NCBI GenBank assembly: GCA_024684155.1
Contig: JAIKXK010000143.1
Coordinates: forward strand, 1-6,508
DNA length: 6,508 nt
From: Lachnospiraceae bacterium
Lineage (GTDB): Bacteria; Bacillota; Clostridia; Lachnospirales; Lachnospiraceae
Reading direction: 5' to 3'
The position numbers were made by a program, and so were the translations under genes. Shown here piece after piece: positions 1 to 5,277 of the stretch; positions within the stretch are counted from its first letter, which is position 1, and every line of letters starts with the position of its first letter. The notes below the pieces were generated by a model that was not told the origin of the DNA, did not search any database, and saw only the letters and a program-made list of their open reading frames with translations.

Positions 1-228
1 CCCTTAAGATTATCCAATTTTTTTATTTTTAATACATCATCTAAAATTTTCTTTTTTTCCAGGTATACATTTATACCCTTAAAAAATCCAATTTTTTTAC
101 ATCTTCTAAAAATTTTCTTTTTTCATAGGCATACATTTATACCCTTAAAATAATCCAATTTTTTATACATCATCTAAAAATTTTCATTTTAACCAGGCAT
201 ACATTTATACCCTTAAAAAATTTCATTT
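1..228 (-). repeat. AT-rich tandem direct-repeat array downstream of rsmG
   Basis: About four imperfect copies of a 66-75 bp unit lie head to tail. The anchor CCCTTAA occurs near 1, 76, 142 and 210, giving spacings of 75, 66 and 68 bp. A complete unit reads, on the plus strand, GGYATACATTTATACCCTTA, then an ATCCAATTTTTT block, a TACATCWTCTAAAAATTTTC block and a variable T/A-rich joint ending in CA or TA. The leftmost copy is cut by the window edge, so the array continues beyond it. The rightmost copy is truncated and abuts the rsmG stop codon. Complete copies are very similar; differences are mostly run-length changes in A or T tracts plus a Y at the third position. On the minus strand each unit boundary can form a hairpin, and the leftmost copies are open as a lysine-rich peptide repeat. 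No gene can be called with confidence here. It could be an intergenic repeat family or the remains of a repeat-protein gene. Confidence 0.9.
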
Positions 229-957
229 TTAATATAATGGTTCTTTTGAAGGTAGTCCTGCTTTTCTTGGAAATTTCTTTCCAGTGGATTTAATCTTATC
301 AATTTGAAGAAGAGCTCTTTCCATGTCAGAATCATATAGGGAAAAATGAGAAACCTTAGAAATCTTACCTCCTAAGATTGTAACTGCTTTTCCCGAATTC
401 TTAATTTCATCTTCAATAGATTCTGTCTTATAAGAGATGAAACATCCGCCAACTTTCACAAAAGGTAAGCAGTATTCAGAAAGAGTAGAAATATTAGCAA
501 CTGCTCTGGATACAACTAAATCGAATTTTTCTCTATAGGAAATATTACGACCAAATTCCTCAGCTCTTCCATGAATAGCTTCGATACCACAAAGACCTAA
601 TTCATCTATAACTTCCTGTAAGAATTTAATTCTTTTATTTAAAGAGTCGAATAATACAATATCTAAATTAGGAAACATAATCTTTAATGGTATTCCTGGA
701 AACCCAGCACCTGTACCAAGGTCTAAAATCTTACCTTTAAAACTAGACAAATTTATAATTTCAGAAATAGAAATACTATCAATAAAATGACGTAATACAA
801 CATCATCCCATTCTGTAATACCGGTAAGGTTCATTACTTTATTTTTCTCAACCAGCATTTCATAAAATGAAGAAAGTTGAGATAGTTTTTGATCTGTCAC
901 CTCAATATTTTTTTCATTACAATATGCTATTAATTTATCAAAATTGTATTCACTCAT
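229..957 (-). CDS. rsmG: 16S rRNA (guanine-527-N7)-methyltransferase RsmG (GidB)
   Basis: RsmG uses S-adenosylmethionine to methylate N7 of a guanine in the 530 loop of 16S rRNA (G527 in E. coli numbering). Loss of the enzyme is known in several bacteria to give low-level streptomycin resistance. The protein has 242 residues, close to the family norm of about 205-240. An N-terminal helical part contains the family motif KVMNLTGI (40-47). A Rossmann methyltransferase domain follows, with SAM-binding motif ILDLGTGAGFPGIPL (77-91), HGRAEE (129-134) and SRAVA (150-154). The usual C-terminal signature appears as PRKAGLPSKEPL (230-241), so the protein is complete. The start ATG is preceded by AAGGTAG about 11 nt upstream; an ATG 4 nt further upstream is out of frame and stops at once. 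It is the last gene of the mnmE-mnmG-rsmG unit, 62 bp after mnmG. Its stop codon touches the repeat array, with no ordinary terminator between them. Confidence 0.96.
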   Translation of the reverse strand: MSEYNFDKLIAYCNEKNIEVTDQKLSQLSSFYEMLVEKNKVMNLTGITEWDDVVLRHFIDSISISEIINLSSFKGKILDLGTGAGFPGIPLKIMFPNLDIVLFDSLNKRIKFLQEVIDELGLCGIEAIHGRAEEFGRNISYREKFDLVVSRAVANISTLSEYCLPFVKVGGCFISYKTESIEDEIKNSGKAVTILGGKISKVSHFSLYDSDMERALLQIDKIKSTGKKFPRKAGLPSKEPLY

Positions 958-1019
958 ACATTAATACACTACCTTATTAAATTATTAAATTTATAACAAA
1001 ATTATAAGTCTAATAATAA

Positions 1020-2906
1020 CTATTTATTCAAATATTTTGCTTGTTCTAAATAAACAAGAAGAACTGAAATATCTGCAGGAGAAACCCCTGAAATTCTTGA
1101 AGCCTGTCCCATATTTAAAGGACGAAGTTTCTTTAATTTTTGTCTTGCCTCAATACGAAGTGAAGGAACATCATCATAGTCAATTTCAGCAGGAATTTTT
1201 TTACTTTCAATTTTTTTGAAATGTTCCACCTGTTTTATTTGTCTTGTAATATAACCTTCATATTTAATATTAATATTAACCTGTTCTTTTACCTCTTCAG
1301 GAAGAGATGGTCGATTCTCATCAATTGGAGCTAAAAGTTCATATGATAATTCTGGTCTTCGTATTAAATCTGATAATTTCACTCCATTATTGATTGGAAT
1401 TGAATCAAGAGAACTTAATAATTCCTGAACTTTTTTATTCGCACCAATATTTGTTTCATTCACTCGCTTAATTTCATCAGCAATTAATTTTTCTTTTTCT
1501 TGAACCCACTCATATCTCTCATCGGAAATTAATCCAACCTCATGACCAATTTTTGATAAACGAAGATCCGCATTATCCTGACGTAAAAGTAAACGATATT
1601 CTGCACGTGAAGTCATCATTCGATAAGGCTCATGACTTTCTTTTGTAACTAAGTCATCAATTAAAACTCCAATATAACTTTCACTACGATCAAGAACAAT
1701 CTGTTCACGACCTAGTACTTCAAGTGCTGCATTAATTCCTGCAATTATTCCTTGAGCAGCAGCTTCTTCATAACCACTACTTCCATTAAACTGACCACCG
1801 GCAAAAAGACCTTTTATCTTTTTAAATTCCAAAGTAGCAAAAAGCTGATTTGCATCAATACAATCATATTCAATAGCATAAGCATTACGAACAAATTTTG
1901 CATGTTCCAAACCTGGAACCGTATGATACATTGCATACTGAACATCTTCAGGCATAGAAGATGACATACCAGAAATATACATCTCATTTGTATACAATCC
2001 TTCTGGTTCAACAAAAAGTTGATGTCTATTTTTTTCTGCAAACTTTACAACCTTATCTTCAATGGAAGGACAGTATCTTGGTCCTGTTCCTTCAATAACA
2101 CCGGAATACATTGGAGAACGATCTAAGTTTGCTCGAATAATTTTATGAGTTTCTTCATTTGTATAAGTTAGATAACAGGAAACCTGTGGTTTTTGAACAG
2201 ACTCTGGATCAGTAGTAAAAGAAAAAGGAACTACTCTTTCATCCCCAAACTGTTCTTCCATTTTAGAATAATCAATGGTACTTCCATCAATTCGAGCAGG
2301 TGTACCGGTTTTAAATCTTCGAAGTTCAATTCCAGCATCTATAAGAGACTGACTTAAAGAATTAGCAGCCTTAAGTCCATTTGGTCCCGTATGTTCAATA
2401 ACATCTCCATATAAACAACGGGCTTTCAAATAAGTTCCTGTACAAAGAACTACTGCTTTACAGTGGTAGGTTCCACCGGAAAAGGTTTTAGCTCCAACTA
2501 TTTTTCCATCTTCCACCATTATTTCAGCAACTTCAGCCTGACGAAGAGTTAAATGTTCCTGTGCCTGAAGTGTTTTTTTCATTTCAACAGAATACATTAA
2601 CTTATCTGCCTGAGCACGAAGGGAATGAACGGCTGGTCCTTTTGATTTATTTAACATCTTAGACTGTAAAAAAGTCTTATCAATATTAATACCCATTTGA
2701 CCACCAAGAGCATCTAATTCTCGAACCAAATGTCCTTTTGAACTTCCACCAATATTTGGATTACATGGCATAAGTGCAACGGAATCCATACTAACTGTAA
2801 AAATAATTGTTTCAAGTCCTAATCTTGCGGCTGCCAAAGCTGCTTCACATCCTGCATGTCCTGCTCCTACAACAACCACATCATAGGTTTCTTCAATTAC
2901 TGCCAT
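1020..2906 (-). CDS. mnmG: tRNA U34 5-carboxymethylaminomethyl modification enzyme MnmG (GidA)
   Basis: MnmG is the FAD-dependent partner of MnmE. Together they use a methylene-tetrahydrofolate-derived carbon and glycine or ammonium to build cmnm5U or nm5U at the wobble position of tRNAs that read two-codon sets ending in A or G. The length, 628 residues, equals that of well-studied homologues. The FAD-binding motif VVGAGHAGCEAA lies at residues 12-23. The family cysteine in MPCNPNIGG is Cys48, and the second is Cys279 in GPRYCPSIEDK (275-285), the first family signature. The second signature, AGGQFNGSSGYEEAAAQG, is at 369-386. The C-terminal helical region that contacts MnmE includes SLRIEARQKLKKLRPLNMGQ (582-601) and the ISGVSPADIS segment. 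The start follows the mnmE stop by 21 bp and is preceded by GAAAGGTG, about 13 nt away, which is a long spacing. The next in-frame ATG would delete the FAD motif, so this start stands. Confidence 0.97.
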   Translation of the reverse strand: MAVIEETYDVVVVGAGHAGCEAALAAARLGLETIIFTVSMDSVALMPCNPNIGGSSKGHLVRELDALGGQMGINIDKTFLQSKMLNKSKGPAVHSLRAQADKLMYSVEMKKTLQAQEHLTLRQAEVAEIMVEDGKIVGAKTFSGGTYHCKAVVLCTGTYLKARCLYGDVIEHTGPNGLKAANSLSQSLIDAGIELRRFKTGTPARIDGSTIDYSKMEEQFGDERVVPFSFTTDPESVQKPQVSCYLTYTNEETHKIIRANLDRSPMYSGVIEGTGPRYCPSIEDKVVKFAEKNRHQLFVEPEGLYTNEMYISGMSSSMPEDVQYAMYHTVPGLEHAKFVRNAYAIEYDCIDANQLFATLEFKKIKGLFAGGQFNGSSGYEEAAAQGIIAGINAALEVLGREQIVLDRSESYIGVLIDDLVTKESHEPYRMMTSRAEYRLLLRQDNADLRLSKIGHEVGLISDERYEWVQEKEKLIADEIKRVNETNIGANKKVQELLSSLDSIPINNGVKLSDLIRRPELSYELLAPIDENRPSLPEEVKEQVNINIKYEGYITRQIKQVEHFKKIESKKIPAEIDYDDVPSLRIEARQKLKKLRPLNMGQASRISGVSPADISVLLVYLEQAKYLNK

Positions 2907-2927
2907 TTTAAAAACTACACACCTTTC

Positions 2928-4301
2928 TTACTTTCCCATACAAAACTTAGAAAAGATTTCATTTACCAAATCATCATCTACTGACTCACCAACAATCTTA
3001 CCAAGAGATTCATAAGCATCCATTAAATCAATGGAATAAAAATCTTCTGGCATTTGATTTTCAATACTTATTTTCACCTGAGCCAAAGAAGAAAATGCTT
3101 CTTCAAATAAATACTTTTGTCGTTCATTGGTAATATATACTTCATTATTTAAAGAGATTTCTCCATGAAAAAACATAGAACGAATCTCGTTTTTTAATTC
3201 CTCAACACCACTATGATTAGCAGCAGAAACAGAAATAATTTTTTTATCAATTAAATTCTTTTGAATTACATCTTCAGATACATTGCTTTCCAAATCTGAT
3301 TTATTTAAAAGAACAATAACCTTTAAATCCTTAATTTTATCCATAATCTTTTGATCTTCTTCATCCAAAGTAGAAGAAGAATCCACAACGTATAAAATTA
3401 AATCAGCATCTTCAATAGAAGAAAGTGCCTTCTTTACACCAATCTTTTCCACTGTATCATCTGTTTTTCGAATACCAGCAGTATCCACAACATGAAGTGA
3501 AAATTCTCCAAAAGAAATTTGTTCTTCCAAAGTATCTCTTGTTGTTCCGGGAATATCTGTAACAATAGCTCTTTCCTTTTTTGCTAACACATTTAAAAGA
3601 GAAGATTTTCCTACATTTGGCTTTCCCACAATTACTGTACGAATACCATCTTTTAAATAAGAACCATCCTTTGCAGAATCAATAAATCCTTTCACTTCTT
3701 TCATAACTTTTGAAACTACTTCATCTAAATGTTTTCCATATCCATCCAAAGAAATATGCTCCGGATCATCTAATGCAGATTCAATATAAGCAATTTCATA
3801 AATCAAAGAATTTCTCAAAGAAATAACGGAATCTTTTAAATAACCTTCTAACTGACGAAGAGAGTTCTTTGCAGCAAATTCATTTTGAGAAGAAATAACA
3901 TCCATAACTGATTCAGCCTGAGACAAATCAATTCTTCCATTTAAAAATGCACGTTTTGTAAATTCACCAGGTTCTGCCGGTCTTGCTCCTTTTTTAAATA
4001 ACAAAGAAAGTATTTCTTTTTGCAAAAATACACTACCATGACAGTTAATCTCTACAACGTCTTCTTTGGTATAACTCTTTGGAGCTCTCATTACAGAAAC
4101 CATAACTTCATCCAAAACTTCATCACCATCACAAATATGACCATAATGAATGGTATGGCTATCTACTTCCGATATTTTATTTTTTCCTTTGTAAACTTTA
4201 TCGCAGATTTCAACAGCATCACTACCAGAAAGACGAATAATACCAATTCCTCCTTCTGAAAGTGCAGTTGAAATTGCAGCTATTGTATCATTTTCAAACA
4301 T
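2928..4301 (-). CDS. mnmE: tRNA modification GTPase MnmE (TrmE/ThdF)
   Basis: MnmE is a potassium-activated GTPase that works with MnmG on wobble-uridine modification. From the ATG at 4301 it has 457 residues, matching the family (454 in E. coli). The N-terminal domain holds the folate-binding signature GEFTKRAFLNGRIDL (112-126). A GTPase domain is inserted in the central helical domain: P-loop GKPNVGKS (226-233) with the potassium-binding Asn229, TTRD (253-256), DTAG (273-276), NKSD (333-336) and SA at 359-360. Glu285 in DDTVEKIG corresponds by spacing to the catalytic glutamate of E. coli MnmE. The C terminus CMGK carries the conserved cysteine, Cys454. The frame stays open 11 codons upstream to a GTG at 4334. 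I prefer the inner ATG because MFENDTIAAI matches the usual family start and has a G-rich ribosome binding site, whereas the GTG has none. It is the first gene of the mnmE-mnmG-rsmG unit. Confidence 0.96.
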   Translation of the reverse strand: MFENDTIAAISTALSEGGIGIIRLSGSDAVEICDKVYKGKNKISEVDSHTIHYGHICDGDEVLDEVMVSVMRAPKSYTKEDVVEINCHGSVFLQKEILSLLFKKGARPAEPGEFTKRAFLNGRIDLSQAESVMDVISSQNEFAAKNSLRQLEGYLKDSVISLRNSLIYEIAYIESALDDPEHISLDGYGKHLDEVVSKVMKEVKGFIDSAKDGSYLKDGIRTVIVGKPNVGKSSLLNVLAKKERAIVTDIPGTTRDTLEEQISFGEFSLHVVDTAGIRKTDDTVEKIGVKKALSSIEDADLILYVVDSSSTLDEEDQKIMDKIKDLKVIVLLNKSDLESNVSEDVIQKNLIDKKIISVSAANHSGVEELKNEIRSMFFHGEISLNNEVYITNERQKYLFEEAFSSLAQVKISIENQMPEDFYSIDLMDAYESLGKIVGESVDDDLVNEIFSKFCMGK

Positions 4302-4305
4302 AGTT

Positions 4306-4311
4306 ACCCCA
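4306..4311 (-). promoter_or_regulatory. Ribosome binding site that decides the mnmE start
   Basis: On the minus strand TGGGGT lies about 5 nt before the ATG at 4301. No purine-rich site lies before the alternative GTG at 4334, whose upstream sequence is T-rich (GTTTTGTGATATATT). The site itself falls inside the extra 11 codons that a GTG start would add. Confidence 0.55.
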
Positions 4312-4398
4312 TTATTAAGGTTATAGTCGTACACAATATATCACAAAACAATCAATCTTTCCACAGTTCAAAAAAATTATTAACTTACGACAGGCACT

Positions 4399-4427
4399 TT
4401 ATTTATAGAAAGTGGAAACGGTGTCAA
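4399..4427 (-). promoter_or_regulatory. Candidate sigma-A promoter for mnmE-mnmG-rsmG
   Basis: On the minus strand there is a perfect TTGACA (plus-strand 4422-4427). An AT-rich stretch TATAAATAA follows. Read as TAAATA (4400-4405) it gives a 16-bp spacer, while the better-looking TATAAA (4402-4407) gives only 14 bp. The location is sensible: after the jag terminator and roughly 90 nt before the mnmE start. A perfect 6-bp inverted repeat, CACTTT / AAAGTG (4395-4400 and 4409-4414), overlaps the -10 region. The -35 match is good, the -10 is weak, and the start point is unknown. Confidence 0.45.
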
Positions 4428-4450
4428 TAAAATTGAGTAATTCACTGGTG

Positions 4451-4478
4451 CAATAAAAAATAAACCAGCCACCCGGTT
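4451..4478 (-). terminator. Possible secondary terminator hairpin after jag
   Basis: On the minus strand AACCGGGTGGCTGGTT (plus-strand 4463-4478) can form a 6-bp stem including one G-U pair, with a GUGG loop. It is followed by TTATTTTTTATT. It lies immediately beyond the strong jag terminator and could act as a back-up. The stem is short and the U tract is interrupted, so this is a tentative call. Confidence 0.35.
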
Positions 4479-4486
4479 AACTGCAT

Positions 4487-4522
4487 AAAAAAAGATTTGC
4501 TTACATTAAGTAAGCAAATCTT
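4487..4522 (-). terminator. Rho-independent terminator of the yidC-jag transcript
   Basis: A perfect 13-bp inverted repeat, AAGATTTGCTTAC (4492-4504) and GTAAGCAAATCTT (4510-4522), has a 5-nt loop. On the minus strand it is followed by a run of seven T (plus-strand A at 4487-4493, overlapping the stem end). It begins 17 nt after the jag stop codon. The plus-strand side has no comparable T run, so it works for minus-strand transcription. It separates yidC-jag from mnmE-mnmG-rsmG. Confidence 0.92.
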
Positions 4523-4539
4523 CTTAAATTAAAATTAGA

Positions 4540-5253
4540 TTATTTTTTAAGAGTAATTACTACATGTCTGTAAGGTTCTTCACCTTCAGAATGAGTAGTA
4601 ACATATTCATCATCCTGTAATGCATAGTGGATAATACGTCTCTCGTAAGGATTCATAGCTTCCAAAGAAACAGCACGTTTTGTTCTCTTTGCTTTGTAAG
4701 CACAATTCTTAGCAAGATTTTCTAAGGTTTCTTTACGACGACGACGATAATCTTCCGTATCTAATTTTACTCTTGTGTAAGTATCAATCTTACGATTTAA
4801 TGCGAGATTTGTTAAATACTGTAAAGAATCTAATGTCTGTCCACGCTTTCCAATGATAATTCCCATTTCCGGTCCTTTTAAATCTACATTAATGGTATTA
4901 TCTTCTTCATCGTACTCAGAAGTAATTTCAACTTCTAAGTTCATGCTGGAAAATACATCTTTTAAGAAATCAGAAATAATATCAATAGCAGCTGAAGGAT
5001 CATCAAGTGTTTCCTTCTTTTCTGAAACTTCCTTAGTTTCAACAACTTCTGAAGTTTCTTCTTTTACTTCTTCTTTTTCTTCACCCTTCAAAGAAACTTT
5101 AATAACTGCATCTTTTGCACCAATTCCTAAAATTCCTGAAGAGCCTTTTTCAACTACTTCATAATCTAATTTATCACTTGTTACACCAAGTTCAACGGTT
5201 GCCTGCGTTAAAGCATCTTCTACCGTTTTTCCGCTAAATTCTCTAACATCCAT
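4540..5253 (-). CDS. jag: Jag/KhpB RNA-binding protein (Jag_N-KH-R3H)
   Basis: Jag (SpoIIIJ-associated protein; KhpB or EloR in streptococci) is a cytoplasmic RNA-binding protein. In streptococci it pairs with the small KH protein KhpA and affects cell elongation and division; its job in this organism is inferred from homology. The protein has 237 residues. The Jag N-terminal domain spans about 1-52, including the KGSSGILGIGAKDA motif (36-49). A highly charged Glu/Lys linker (about 57-84) follows, longer than in the shorter Bacillus homologue. The KH domain has the GxxG loop as IGKRGQTLDSLQYL (134-147). The C-terminal R3H domain contains NPYERRIIHYAL (201-212), with Arg205 and His209 forming the RxxxH motif. 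The start has a strong AGGGGG site (5261-5266) 7 nt upstream. It lies 24 bp after yidC, the classic pairing, and a strong terminator follows it. Confidence 0.95.
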   Translation of the reverse strand: MDVREFSGKTVEDALTQATVELGVTSDKLDYEVVEKGSSGILGIGAKDAVIKVSLKGEEKEEVKEETSEVVETKEVSEKKETLDDPSAAIDIISDFLKDVFSSMNLEVEITSEYDEEDNTINVDLKGPEMGIIIGKRGQTLDSLQYLTNLALNRKIDTYTRVKLDTEDYRRRRKETLENLAKNCAYKAKRTKRAVSLEAMNPYERRIIHYALQDDEYVTTHSEGEEPYRHVVITLKK

Positions 5254-5277
5254 GTGAATGCCCCCTATTACTTATAC

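Noticed and set aside
1..228. CRISPR array
   Set aside because: Whole units repeat, including the would-be spacers. Spacing varies from 66 to 75 bp, and the sequence is nearly all A/T with no unique spacers.
978..993. A stem-loop between mnmG and rsmG (TAAATT / AATTTA)
   Set aside because: It is a 6-bp A/T-only stem with no T run, too weak for a terminator, and the two genes look co-transcribed.
1001..1031. A promoter for rsmG inside the mnmG-rsmG gap (TTGAAT and TATAAT on the minus strand)
   Set aside because: The TATAAT is perfect, but the -35 is poor and the spacer is 19 bp. The region is so AT-rich that such a match is expected by chance. It cannot be excluded, but it is not supported.
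1814..2041. A 75-codon minus-strand frame inside mnmG, and similar short frames opposite mnmG, mnmE and yidC
   Set aside because: They lie fully within strongly conserved genes in other frames and show no family features.
4302..4334. An 11-codon extension of mnmE to a GTG start
   Set aside because: The GTG lacks a ribosome binding site, and the added residues do not match the family N terminus. The ATG at 4301 fits both criteria.
4357..4365. A DnaA box, considered because the cluster is usually near the origin
   Set aside because: CTTTCCACA differs from TTATCCACA at two positions. It is isolated rather than clustered, so it gives no support for an origin inside this window.
4853..5164. A 103-codon open frame on the plus strand opposite jag, rich in serine and threonine
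   Set aside because: It is the antisense of the Glu/Lys linker and KH part of jag, where GAA/AAA codons read back as TTC/TTT/TCT. It has no binding site and no recognisable domain.
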